NCBI RefSeq assembly: GCF_000420145.1 | Contig: NZ_ATUJ01000001.1 | Location: 248,001-312,000, forward strand | DNA length: 64,000 nt | Reading direction: 5' to 3' | From: Paracoccus zeaxanthinifaciens ATCC 21588 | Lineage (GTDB): Bacteria; Pseudomonadota; Alphaproteobacteria; Rhodobacterales; Rhodobacteraceae | Shown: positions 1 through 8,351 of the stretch, piece by piece | Layout of the letters: each line of letters opens with the position of its first letter | Numbering within the stretch: the first letter of the stretch is position 1 | Notes under the pieces: generated by a model | What the model was told of the DNA's origin: nothing | The model's input: only the letters and a program-made list of their open reading frames with translations | Databases searched by the model: none | Position numbers and translations under genes: made by a program

Positions 1-1748
1 CGGACCTGCGCCAGCAGGGGGGCCAGCTCGGGATCCTCCTGCGGGCCGTCATCGCCATAGATATAATAGCCGCGCCCCGTCTTGCGGCCCAGGCGGCCCA
101 GCTCGTACAGCCTGTCGGCGAAGACCGGGACGCGGTCGCGCGGGTGACGGTCCGCAGCCTTGCGCTGCCGCGTCATGTAGCCGATATCCAGCCCCGCAAG
201 GTCGCTGACCGCATAGGGCCCCATTGCGAAGCCGAAACCGGTCAGCGCGCGATCCACCTGATAGGGCGAGGCCCCGTCCAGCACCATCGCATCCACCGCC
301 GCGCGGTAATGCGACAGGATGCGGTTGCCGATGAACCCGTCGCAGACCCCTGCCCTGACGGCGATCTTCTTCAGCCGCCGCGCCAGCGCGAAGCCGGTCG
401 CGGTGACCTCGGGGGCGGTGCGGTCGGCCACGACCACCTCCAGCAGGCGCATCACATGCGCGGGCGAGAAGAAGTGCAGCCCGATCACGTCGCCCGGACG
501 ACCGGTCGCCTGCGCGATGCGGTTCACGTCCAGATAGGAGGTGTTCGTCGCCAGCACGCAGCCGGGTTTGGCCACGCGGTCCAGTTCGGCGAAGACCTGC
601 TCCTTGACCTCCATGGATTCGAAGACGGCCTCGATCACCATGTCGGCCTGCGACAGCGCGTCATAGGCCGTGTCGGTGCGGAAGGCGTCCGACAGGATCG
701 CGTCGCGGCGTTCGGACTTCAGCTTGCCGCGCTTGACCGCGCCCTCCAGCAGCTTGGCGACGGTGGCGCGGGCCTTGTCGGCGGCCGCGTCGTCACGCTC
801 GATCAGGGTCACGTCCAGCCCCGCGATCAACGAGGCGACCGCGATGCCCGCGCCCATCGTGCCGCCGCCGATCACGCCCAGCCGGTCCAGAGGGCGCGGA
901 TCGACGCCCGCGATCTCGGGCAGGTGCCCGACCGCGCGTTCGGCGAAGAAGGCGTGGATCAGCGCCGCGCGCTGCGGGCTGTCCATCAGGTCCATGAAGG
1001 CGCGGCGTTCCAGTGCCATGCCGTCCGCGAAGGGCAGCGCCATCCCCTGCACCACCGTATCAACCGCGCGGGCCTGCGCGATCTGGCCGGGTACGCGGCG
1101 TGCAAGATCGGCCTTCATCGCCTCGGCCAGGTCCACGCCCTGTTCGGGGGCGGGCAGATCGCCGGTGCGGCGCGGGGCGTGGCCCGCCAGCTCCGCGGCC
1201 AGCGCCATCGCGGCATCGGTCAGGTCGCCATCGGCGATGCGGTCGATCAGGCCCAGATCCGCGGCCTCGGGGGCGGGCATCTGTCGGGCCGAGGTGATCA
1301 TCTTCAGCGCGGGCTCCAGCCCGATCAGGCGCGGCAGGCGTTGCGTGCCGCCCGCGCCCGGCAGCAGGCCGAGCGTCACCTCGGGCAGGCCCATCCGGGC
1401 CGAGGGCGCGGCCACGCGGGCATGGGCGCCCATCGCCAGTTCCAGCCCGCCGCCAAGCGCGGTGCCGTGGATCGCGGCGACGACCGGCTTCTCCAGCGCC
1501 TCGATCCGGGCGATCACGTCGGGCAGGAAGGGTTCGCGCGGCGGCTTGCCGAATTCCGAGATGTCGGCCCCCGCGACCCAGGTGCGGCCCGCCGCCAGCA
1601 GGACGCAGGCGCGCGCGCCGTCATCGGCGGCGAATTCGTCGGCGGCGCGGACCAGCCCGTCGCGCACGGCATGTGACAGGGCGTTCACGGGCGGGTTGTC
1701 GATGGTGATGACGCCGATCTCGCCCTCGCGGCGATAGGTGACGGTCAT
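1..1748 (-). CDS. Enoyl-CoA hydratase / 3-hydroxyacyl-CoA dehydrogenase fusion, 3' end beyond the window
   Basis: Two-step beta-oxidation enzyme: hydrates enoyl-CoA, then oxidises the 3-hydroxyacyl-CoA with NAD. 582 codons are visible and the frame runs open off the left edge; family members are about 690-730 residues. The N-terminal crotonase domain (about 1-190) carries GGGLELAMG near 100 and GLPEVTLGLLPGAGG near 122, which supply the two expected glutamates. A Rossmann domain begins near 290 with GGGTMGAG and contains HFFSPAH near 424, where the dehydrogenase His lies. The ATG is ten bases after the IclR gene stop, so it is probably the last gene of the TRAP operon. Substrate chain length cannot be read from the sequence. 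It resembles FadB/FadJ and the peroxisomal-type single-chain enzymes. Confidence 0.93.
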   Translation of the reverse strand, partial: MTVTYRREGEIGVITIDNPPVNALSHAVRDGLVRAADEFAADDGARACVLLAAGRTWVAGADISEFGKPPREPFLPDVIARIEALEKPVVAAIHGTALGGGLELAMGAHARVAAPSARMGLPEVTLGLLPGAGGTQRLPRLIGLEPALKMITSARQMPAPEAADLGLIDRIADGDLTDAAMALAAELAGHAPRRTGDLPAPEQGVDLAEAMKADLARRVPGQIAQARAVDTVVQGMALPFADGMALERRAFMDLMDSPQRAALIHAFFAERAVGHLPEIAGVDPRPLDRLGVIGGGTMGAGIAVASLIAGLDVTLIERDDAAADKARATVAKLLEGAVKRGKLKSERRDAILSDAFRTDTAYDALSQADMVIEAVFESMEVKEQVFAELDRVAKPGCVLATNTSYLDVNRIAQATGRPGDVIGLHFFSPAHVMRLLEVVVADRTAPEVTATGFALARRLKKIAVRAGVCDGFIGNRILSHYRAAVDAMVLDGASPYQVDRALTGFGFAMGPYAVSDLAGLDIGYMTRQRKAADRHPRDRVPVFADRLYELGRLGRKTGRGYYIYGDDGPQEDPELAPLLAQV

Positions 1749-1758
1749 GATGTCTCCT

Positions 1759-2589
1759 TCAATCGTTCGGGCTGCCGGGCCAGGCGGGATTGCCTTGCTG
1801 CCCGATCAGGATCTGCAGGCGGGCCACGGTCTGTTGCAGACGCGGGCCGACCTCGGAATGGATGCGGTCCAGCGGCAACACGTCGTCCAGCGCACCGCAG
1901 GAAAAGGCCACCGGCCCCGCCAGCCGCGACGACCGGAACGGCACCGACACGGCCGAGATATTGCGCGAGTAGCGCTGTTCCTTGCGCACGACGGTATAGC
2001 CATTGGCCATCAGCTGGTCGCGCGCCTCGAGGCGCAGCGTCTCGTAGTCGGACCCGTCCAGCGGGCTGTCGGGGCGGTCGCCCAGAAGCCAGCCGAACTC
2101 CTCGCGCGTGGTGGCGCCCAGCACCGCCATCCCCGAGGACGACGCGCCGATGGGCAGGCGGTGCCCGACCTCCAGCCAGATCGAGGCCGCCTGCTGCGGA
2201 CGCCAGGTCCGCATCAGCGCCACCTTGTCGCGGTCGCGCACCGCGAACAGCACCAGCGTTCCGGTCAGGTCGGCCAGCTGCTGCATCATCTCCTCGGCCG
2301 GGTCGAGGAAGGCCAGCGAGGACGCCGCCACATGGCCCATCGCCAGCAGCGTGGGCCCCGGGCGATAACGGTCGTTGCGCTGCGGCTGGGTCAGGTATCC
2401 CAGGCAGCCCAGGGTGAAGGTCAGCCGCGACACGGTGGATTTCGGCAGCCCCGTCCGTTCCGCGATCTGCGCGTTGGTCAGCCCGTCATCGCCCGTCCGG
2501 AAGGCGCGAAGCACCGACAGGCCCCGCGCAAGCGTCGTCGCGAAGTTGCGGTCGGCCTCGTAATCCGGACGGGGTGCGTTCAGGTCCAT
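1759..2589 (-). CDS. IclR-family transcriptional regulator
   Basis: A 276-residue regulator. A winged helix-turn-helix spans about residues 25-80, with LTNAQIAERTGLPKSTVSRL as the recognition region. A larger C-terminal effector domain of IclR type follows. The ATG overlaps the stop of the TRAP large-subunit gene (TGATG). It therefore sits inside the TRAP operon, and the most direct inference is that it senses the imported compound or a CoA derivative and controls this operon. A longer reading frame exists upstream, but it lies inside the transporter gene and is not supported by homology. Confidence 0.92.
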   Translation of the reverse strand: MDLNAPRPDYEADRNFATTLARGLSVLRAFRTGDDGLTNAQIAERTGLPKSTVSRLTFTLGCLGYLTQPQRNDRYRPGPTLLAMGHVAASSLAFLDPAEEMMQQLADLTGTLVLFAVRDRDKVALMRTWRPQQAASIWLEVGHRLPIGASSSGMAVLGATTREEFGWLLGDRPDSPLDGSDYETLRLEARDQLMANGYTVVRKEQRYSRNISAVSVPFRSSRLAGPVAFSCGALDDVLPLDRIHSEVGPRLQQTVARLQILIGQQGNPAWPGSPND

Positions 2590-3917
2590 CACATCGATCC
2601 CGGTATCAGGGTCGAGATGATCGGGAACAGGATCAGCAGCACCAGCACCAGCAGGTCCACGAACAGGAACCGGCTGACCCCCGAGAAGATCTGCCCGATG
2701 CCGACATCGCGCGTGACGTTGCCGACCACGAAGACGTTCAGCCCCACGGGCGGCGTGATCAGCCCGATCTCCAGCAGCTTGACCACGATGACGCCGAACC
2801 AGATCAGGTTCAGGCCGTAACCCTCGATCAGCGGCACCATGAAGGGCAGCGTCAGCACCATGATCCCGATCGGATCGAGGAACATCCCCAGCACCAGGTA
2901 GATCAGCACCAGGACCAGCATCAGCGTCAGGAAGGACAGCTGCGCATCCTCGACCATGCCGACGACGGCACCGGCGATGCCGGTCAGCGCGACGAAGCTG
3001 ACGAAGATCTTGGCGGCCCCCGCGATCAGGAAGATGGCGGCGGTCTGGGTCAGGCTCTCGCGGATGGCCATGATGAAATGGGCGAAGGTCAGGCGGCGCT
3101 GGACGACGCCGATCAGCGTGGTCAGCACGACGCAGACGGCTGCGGCCTCGGTCGCGGTGAAGATGCCGCCATAGATGCCGCCGACGATGACGACGAACAG
3201 CAGGACGGCGGGCCATGCGGCGATCGCGGCCTCGGTCCGGCTGGCGCCGTCGCGGGCGGCCTTGGGCGCGGCCGCGGGATCGCGGCCCACCCACCAGGCG
3301 ATGACCAGCAGCATCCCCGCCAGCGACAGCAGCCCCGGCAGGATGCCCGCAAGGAACAGCTGCGCGATCGAGGTCTCGGTGAAGATGCCATAGAGGATGA
3401 ACAGGACCGAGGGCGGGATCAGCGACCCCAGCGTGCCGCCCACCGCGACCGATGCGGTCGCAAGGCGCGGGTCGTAGCCCATGCGCATCATCTCGGGGAC
3501 GCAGATGCGGCCCATGGTCGATGCGCAGGCGATGGACGACCCCGAGATCGCGCTGAAGCCGCCGCAGCCCATGACCGAGGCCATGGCGACGCCGCCGGGC
3601 AGCGGACGCAGCCAGACCGCCGCCGCGTCGTAGATGCGCGTGGTGATCCCGGCATAGAAGGCGATGTTGCCCAGTGCGACGAACAGCGGGACCATCGACA
3701 GGTCGTAGCTGTGCACCAGGTCGAAGAAATTCGCGAACACGACCGAGCTGGTCGGGTTCAGCGCCCGTTCCGGCATCCAGCCCCCGGTCCGGGTCGCATA
3801 GACGAGGAAGGTGCCGACGCTTGCCACCGCCGCCAGCGTGAAGGCGATGGGCACGCGCATGGCCAGCAGCACCAGCACCACCACCAGCGCCACGAGGCCG
3901 ATCGTCATCGGGTCCAT
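2589..3917 (-). CDS. TRAP transporter large permease subunit (DctM type)
   Basis: Large membrane subunit of a tripartite ATP-independent periplasmic transporter, which uses ion gradients to import organic anions. The 442-residue product is hydrophobic throughout, with about a dozen membrane segments and Gly/Pro-rich loops such as GCGGFSAISGSSIACASTMG and GLNLIWFGVIVVKLLEIGLI, typical of DctM. The start MDPMTIGLVA is chosen because its ATG overlaps the stop of the small-subunit gene (TGATG). It overlaps the IclR gene in the same way at its 3' end. The substrate is not deducible. Confidence 0.95.
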   Translation of the reverse strand: MDPMTIGLVALVVVLVLLAMRVPIAFTLAAVASVGTFLVYATRTGGWMPERALNPTSSVVFANFFDLVHSYDLSMVPLFVALGNIAFYAGITTRIYDAAAVWLRPLPGGVAMASVMGCGGFSAISGSSIACASTMGRICVPEMMRMGYDPRLATASVAVGGTLGSLIPPSVLFILYGIFTETSIAQLFLAGILPGLLSLAGMLLVIAWWVGRDPAAAPKAARDGASRTEAAIAAWPAVLLFVVIVGGIYGGIFTATEAAAVCVVLTTLIGVVQRRLTFAHFIMAIRESLTQTAAIFLIAGAAKIFVSFVALTGIAGAVVGMVEDAQLSFLTLMLVLVLIYLVLGMFLDPIGIMVLTLPFMVPLIEGYGLNLIWFGVIVVKLLEIGLITPPVGLNVFVVGNVTRDVGIGQIFSGVSRFLFVDLLVLVLLILFPIISTLIPGSM

Positions 3918-4423
3918 CAGCTCACCTCGCTTCCGTTGTCGTCGCGGATCACCCCGCCCCGTGCCAGCTGGCCGATATCGCCCAGCAGCATCACGACCAG
4001 CCGCAGCCACATCAGCGCCAGTCCCAGCAGGAACAGCGCGACGCCCGGCCAGCGCGGCAGGTTCAGATCGCCATAGTAGAACTCGCCCGAGGTCCAGACC
4101 TGCGAGGTCACGCGCCAGGCGGCGAAGATCAGCGGGATCAGCGCCAGGACACCGACCAGGTGTCCCAGCACGACCAGCCTGCCCCGCAGGGCGACGGGCA
4201 TCCGGTCGCTGAAGAAGGTGACGGCGACATGGCCGCGCGCGGCCGTCGCCGCCGCCATCGGCAGGATCACGGCGGCGACCATCAGCTCGCGCACCAGGAT
4301 GATGGCATCGGGCAGCCCCGAGCCGCCCAGCCAGCGCATTCCGACATTGACGAAGATCACGCCGGCAAGCGCGATCAGCGCCAGGACCGCAAGGTCCAGC
4401 AGGGTCCGCTCGATCACCCGCAT
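3917..4423 (-). CDS. TRAP transporter small permease subunit (DctQ type)
   Basis: A 168-residue protein with four predicted membrane segments: LAVLALIALAGVIFVNVGMRW near the N terminus, a second around 45-60, a third around 88-105 and a fourth near 128-150. This is the size and topology of DctQ subunits, which associate with the large permease in the inner membrane. It starts four bases after the binding-protein gene and overlaps the large-subunit gene. The order P-Q-M is the common TRAP operon order. Confidence 0.93.
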   Translation of the reverse strand: MRVIERTLLDLAVLALIALAGVIFVNVGMRWLGGSGLPDAIILVRELMVAAVILPMAAATAARGHVAVTFFSDRMPVALRGRLVVLGHLVGVLALIPLIFAAWRVTSQVWTSGEFYYGDLNLPRWPGVALFLLGLALMWLRLVVMLLGDIGQLARGGVIRDDNGSEVS

Positions 4424-4427
4424 CGGA

Positions 4428-5486
4428 TCAGCCGCGTTCCCAGGGGTAGCCCTGCGTCTCGGCCTCCTGGCTGTACTGCTCGATCAGCCCGCGGTATTCG
4501 TCCAGCAGCGCCGCGCCATCCAGCCCCGAGGCATTCGCGCGTTCGACCCATTCGTCCAGGTATTTCTGCCCGGCCTCGGCCATCTTGGCGCGATCCTCGT
4601 CGGACATGCGGACGATCTCCTTGCCCTGCTCTTCCAGCATGGCGACGGATTCCTCGTTCGCGGCCTCGATGATGCGGCCGAACTCGTCGGCAAGGCCCTC
4701 GCCCGCGGTCATGATGGCGTCCTGCTGCGCAGGCTCCAGCGCGTCGAACATCGATTTGTTCATCATGATGCCCAGGGCGCCGATCTGCCCCCAGTCGATG
4801 AAGGTGTAGCTGTCGAAGACCTCGTCGAACTTCAGCGACTTGACCAGGTAGGAATAGGTCTGCGTGCAATCGATCAGCCCGCTTTCCAGGCCCTGGTAGG
4901 CCTCGTAGACGGTCATGTCGACCAGCGTGGCGCCCAGGTCGCGGAAGGTCTGGCCATAGGCGCCGACGCCCCGGACCTTCTTGCCCGCGATGTCGTCCAC
5001 CGATGCGACCGCATCGCCCTTGCAGCCCATCTGCACCGCCGAGGTCGTGTAGGTGCCGACATAGACCAGGTTCTGCTGCGCGAGATTCGCCTGGATCTGC
5101 TCGTTCGTGCGCATCAGCGTGTCGGTGGCCTTCATGCCCACCCAGGGGTCGGGATTGTTCACCGGCAGATCGGCGATGCCATAGGCGACCATCTCTTGCG
5201 GAAAATAGACGCCGATGACGCTGCCCAGATCCGCGACCCCGTCGCGCAGCGACTGGACGGCGGCCTTCTCCGAGAACAGCGCACCCCCCCATGTGATGTC
5301 GAGCTTCAGGTCCCCCTCGGTCAGGCGCTCGACCTCCTGGGCGAACCATTGGGTCGCCTCGGATCTTGCGCCGCGATTGGGGCCGGGTTCTCCGTAGATC
5401 AGCGTGGTCTGCGACAGCGCAGGCGCGGCCACGAGGCCGCAAAGCCCCGCCGCAACCAGCGCAGTCCGGTAAGACTGCGTGGACAT
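4428..5486 (-). CDS. TRAP transporter periplasmic substrate-binding protein (DctP type)
   Basis: A 352-residue extracytoplasmic receptor of the DctP family, delivering substrate to the DctQM permease. A Sec signal peptide occupies about residues 1-26, with probable cleavage after APALSQ. The mature part contains DctP-like stretches, including GAYGQTFRDLGATLVDM and FIDWGQIGALGIMMNK. The ATG at 5486 is preceded by GGAGGAGG eight or so bases upstream, which decides it against a longer frame reaching 5867. It is first in the operon, and its promoter must lie in the 184-base divergent gap shared with the L,D-transpeptidase gene. The ligand is unknown. Confidence 0.94.
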   Translation of the reverse strand: MSTQSYRTALVAAGLCGLVAAPALSQTTLIYGEPGPNRGARSEATQWFAQEVERLTEGDLKLDITWGGALFSEKAAVQSLRDGVADLGSVIGVYFPQEMVAYGIADLPVNNPDPWVGMKATDTLMRTNEQIQANLAQQNLVYVGTYTTSAVQMGCKGDAVASVDDIAGKKVRGVGAYGQTFRDLGATLVDMTVYEAYQGLESGLIDCTQTYSYLVKSLKFDEVFDSYTFIDWGQIGALGIMMNKSMFDALEPAQQDAIMTAGEGLADEFGRIIEAANEESVAMLEEQGKEIVRMSDEDRAKMAEAGQKYLDEWVERANASGLDGAALLDEYRGLIEQYSQEAETQGYPWERG

Positions 5487-5522
5487 GAATGAAACCTCCT
5501 CCGTTTCAACTGGCAGGATTGC

Positions 5523-5540
5523 ATTCCGCATAGTGGAAAT
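5523..5540. promoter_or_regulatory. Inverted repeat, possible IclR-type operator
   Basis: TTCC and GGAA half-sites separated by seven bases lie about 40 bases upstream of the TRAP binding-protein start. The flanking AT residues extend the dyad partly. Many IclR-family regulators bind short palindromes of this kind, and an IclR gene is the fourth gene of this operon. The assignment is inference only. Confidence 0.35.
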
Positions 5541-5670
5541 CAACGGTGAAAATTTGCAGATCGTGCAGGACGTTAATGTTTCATTGACCGGATCGTGACC
5601 GGCGGGGTATCTGGCGGATTTCCGCCCAACCGCCATAATCGCCCCGCCCGATACCGGAGTTTTCCACCCC

Positions 5671-6933
5671 ATGCCGACCAAGCTGGCCCCCGCCCTTCTT
5701 GCGCTTGCCCTGACCGCCACCATGGTCCAGGCGCAGGACGCCCCCCTGACCGCCGAGGCCATCGAGGCCGCACAGTTCGGTGGCGGCGACCTGCCCGGCG
5801 GGCGCTCTGCGCTGACGGCCAAGGTGCAGATCCTGCTGGACCGCTCGGGCACCTCGCCCGGCGTCATCGACGGCTACAAGGGAGAGATGAGCCGCAGCGC
5901 GCTGATGGCGTTCGAACGTCGCGCCAGCCTGCCCATGGACGGCGTGCTGGACCCGCATGTCTGGAACCTGCTGCAGGCCTATGCCGAACGTCCGGCGACG
6001 CAGGACTATACCATCACCGAAGCCGACGCGCAGGGGCTGGTCGATGCCATCCCCACCGATTACGCCGAGAAGGCGCAGATGACGGCCATGGCCCATACCA
6101 GCGTGGCCGAACGCCTGGCCGAGCGTTTCCACATGGACGAACGCTTCATCGCGATCCTGAACCCCGGCGCGACCTTCACCCCCGGAGAGGTGATCCGCGT
6201 CATGGCGCCGAACCCGCCGATCCGCGGGCGCGTGGCGCGCATCCTGATCGACAAGGCGACCCGCCGCGTCGCGGGATACGATGCGAACGGCAACATGGTC
6301 GTCGACTATCCCGCCACGATCGGCTCGTCCGCGACGCCCTCGCCCGAAGGGGCGCATGACGTGCGGACGGTGGCGGTGAACCCGAACTATACCTACAACC
6401 CGAACGTCAACTTCCGGCAGGGCGACAACGACAAGCCGCTGATCGTGCCGCCGGGGCCGAACGGTCCGGTCGGCTCGGTCTGGATCGGGCTGTCGAAGCC
6501 GACCTACGGGATCCACGGCACGCCGACGCCGTCGCAGCTGTTCCACAACGCCTCGAACGGGTGTGTGCGGCTGACGAACTGGGATGCCGAGGAACTGGCC
6601 AAGCTGGTCTCCATCGGCGGCACCTCGGTCGAGTTCCTGCCGACGGGCACGACCATCGCCGATGCGCTGAACCGGGGCGTGCCCGCCACCGACATGCCCG
6701 TGGACACGCCCCTGAGCCTGCCGGCCGAGACGCAGCCGACCCCGGCCGCACCCGTGCCCGCGCAGCCGCTGACCCTGCCCGCCGATCCGGTCCAGCCCCA
6801 GCAGACCCCCGAGGACACGCGCGAGGAGCTGGCCCCCCAGCCGGATCCCCAGGCCGATCCGCTGACCGATGCGCTGGACAGCGTGCTGCCCGAGGGCTTC
6901 GTCGTGCCGCCGCTGGATCAGGCCACCGAATGA
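5671..6933 (+). CDS. L,D-transpeptidase (YkuD family) with peptidoglycan-binding domain
   Basis: A periplasmic enzyme that forms 3-3 crosslinks in peptidoglycan or attaches proteins to it. Of 420 residues, 1-21 are a signal peptide ending MVQA. A peptidoglycan-binding motif (about 45-98, VQILLDRSGTSPGVIDGYKG) is followed by a LysM-like linker and the YkuD domain. The catalytic signature is intact: H282 in GIHGTP and C298 in SNGCVRLTN, the usual HxGT...SxGCxR pattern. The C-terminal 85 residues are a Pro/Gln/Thr-rich low-complexity tail. The stop overlaps the ATG of the extensin-like gene, so the two are translated together. Confidence 0.95.
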   Translation: MPTKLAPALLALALTATMVQAQDAPLTAEAIEAAQFGGGDLPGGRSALTAKVQILLDRSGTSPGVIDGYKGEMSRSALMAFERRASLPMDGVLDPHVWNLLQAYAERPATQDYTITEADAQGLVDAIPTDYAEKAQMTAMAHTSVAERLAERFHMDERFIAILNPGATFTPGEVIRVMAPNPPIRGRVARILIDKATRRVAGYDANGNMVVDYPATIGSSATPSPEGAHDVRTVAVNPNYTYNPNVNFRQGDNDKPLIVPPGPNGPVGSVWIGLSKPTYGIHGTPTPSQLFHNASNGCVRLTNWDAEELAKLVSIGGTSVEFLPTGTTIADALNRGVPATDMPVDTPLSLPAETQPTPAAPVPAQPLTLPADPVQPQQTPEDTREELAPQPDPQADPLTDALDSVLPEGFVVPPLDQATE

Positions 6934-7532
6934 GGGCCCTGCCGGTCATCGTCGCCATCTGGTCGGCGCTGGCCGGCGCCGCCACCGCGGGCGATGCCTG
7001 CGACCTGGCCCTGCAGCATTTCGGCGCGCGATACGAAAGGCTGGACCCGCAGGGCGATGGCGACTGCGCCGTTCCAGACCCCGTCCGCCTGATGCGCCTG
7101 TCCCCCGAGATCGCGCTGCCGGCCGAGCCCGTCCTGCAATGCGACACGGCCCGCGCGCTTGCGCTGTGGGCAGACCGCGCGCTGAAGCCCGCCGCCGCCG
7201 CCCTGCCCGGCGCACCCCGCCTGACGCAGCTGGACACCGGCCCCGGCCATCTCTGCCGCGACCGCGTCGGCACCGGCAAGGACGACCCCAAACCCTCGGA
7301 ACACTCGACCGGCAGCGCGATCGACATCACCCGCTTCGTCTTCGACGATGGCACCGCGATCGACATCGAACCACGAGAGGGGGACCTGGCGATGGCCTTC
7401 CAGCGCAGCGCGCGGGCCTCGGCCTGCCTGTATTTCACGACCGTTCTGGGACCGGGCGCGAACGCGGCGCATGACGATCACCTGCACCTGGATCTGGCGC
7501 GGCGCAACGGCGACTGGCGGCTGTGCCAGTGA
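6930..7532 (+). CDS. Extensin-like protein with LAS metallopeptidase signature
   Basis: A 200-residue secreted protein of the bacterial extensin-like C-terminal family. Residues 1-20 form a signal peptide (cleavage near AATA-GDA). The core contains SEHSTGSAID (H125, D132) and HDDHLHLD (H184, H186). These match the SxHxxGxAxD plus downstream HxH zinc-ligand pattern of LAS peptidases such as D-Ala-D-Ala carboxypeptidases and MepA. A peptidoglycan endopeptidase or carboxypeptidase role is therefore plausible, supported by its ATGA overlap with an L,D-transpeptidase. The activity itself is inferred. Four to five cysteines suggest disulfides in the periplasm. Confidence 0.88.
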   Translation: MRALPVIVAIWSALAGAATAGDACDLALQHFGARYERLDPQGDGDCAVPDPVRLMRLSPEIALPAEPVLQCDTARALALWADRALKPAAAALPGAPRLTQLDTGPGHLCRDRVGTGKDDPKPSEHSTGSAIDITRFVFDDGTAIDIEPREGDLAMAFQRSARASACLYFTTVLGPGANAAHDDHLHLDLARRNGDWRLCQ

Positions 7533-8264
7533 TCAGCGTCCGTGGCGTTCGAGGTCCAGGTAGGTCGGATCGAACCGCGCCAGCGCCGCCAGCCCCGGCC
7601 AGTCGAGGATCGTGATCTCGGTCCCGGTCCAGCGGATCAGCCCCCGGTCGCGCAGGTCGCGCACGGCCCGGTTCACGTGGATCGGGGAATATCCCAGGAT
7701 CTCGGCCAGTTCGCGCTGCAGAAGCGGCAGGAAGAACTGGTTCTGCGATGCCGCTCCGACGGCGTTCAGGCGGGTGTAGATCTCGCACAGAAGATGCGCC
7801 AGATGCGCGCTGGACCGCAGGCTGGCCGCCGCGACCAGCCATTGGCGGTGGATGGCCGCGTCGATCAGCGTCGCCATCCACAGAAGGCGGGTCAGGTGAG
7901 GAAAATTCTCGGTGATTTCGGACAGCTCGGCATGGTCGATGAACTCGACCTCGGCATGGCCCACGGCCACGACCGAATGTTCCAGCCCCGCAAGGACGAA
8001 TCCGTGCAGGTCCACGAAATCGCCCGGCACGTGCAGTGCCGTGATCACGCGATCGTCGGGACGCCCGACCAGCTGATGGGACCGCGCGGACATGCCGCGC
8101 AGCATCATGCAGCTGCGATGGGCGTCCCGTTCGCGCGGAACGATCACCTCTCCGGGGCCATAGCTGACATGGGTGGTCTGGATCGCCCTCAGGCGTTCCA
8201 GGTCACGTTCGCTCAGGATGTCGCGCCGCTGGAGAAAGCGGATGAAGTACTCTGTTATCGCCAT
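7533..8264 (-). CDS. Crp/Fnr-family transcriptional regulator
   Basis: A 243-residue regulator with an N-terminal cyclic-nucleotide-binding fold (about 20-145, including GDFVDLHGFVLAGLEHSVVA) and a C-terminal winged helix-turn-helix (about 165-225, QRELAEILGYSPIHVNRAVR). It lacks the N-terminal cysteine cluster of oxygen-sensing Fnr, so it is not an Fe-S sensor of that type; the effector is unknown. It lies downstream of fliI on the same strand with an 87-base gap, and its stop abuts the stop of the convergent extensin-like gene. Confidence 0.93.
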   Translation of the reverse strand: MAITEYFIRFLQRRDILSERDLERLRAIQTTHVSYGPGEVIVPRERDAHRSCMMLRGMSARSHQLVGRPDDRVITALHVPGDFVDLHGFVLAGLEHSVVAVGHAEVEFIDHAELSEITENFPHLTRLLWMATLIDAAIHRQWLVAAASLRSSAHLAHLLCEIYTRLNAVGAASQNQFFLPLLQRELAEILGYSPIHVNRAVRDLRDRGLIRWTGTEITILDWPGLAALARFDPTYLDLERHGR

Positions 8265-8351
8265 GTCTGCCGCTCCTTTCCGCGACGGCGGAAAACTGGC
8301 AAATCAAGTTGTTAGGTTCAATGCTTCGACAGCCTTTCTAACATTCATCAA

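Noticed and set aside
144..1676. Plus-strand frame of 510 codons at the left edge
   Set aside because: It mirrors the enoyl-CoA hydratase/dehydrogenase gene, whose motifs are intact on the minus strand.
5487..5867. Upstream extension of the TRAP binding protein by 127 residues
   Set aside because: It runs through the promoter gap and into the divergent L,D-transpeptidase gene, and the signal peptide with a strong ribosome-binding site lies at 5486.
8265..8351. Fnr box upstream of the Crp/Fnr gene
   Set aside because: Only one TTGAT half-site is present; the second half does not match.
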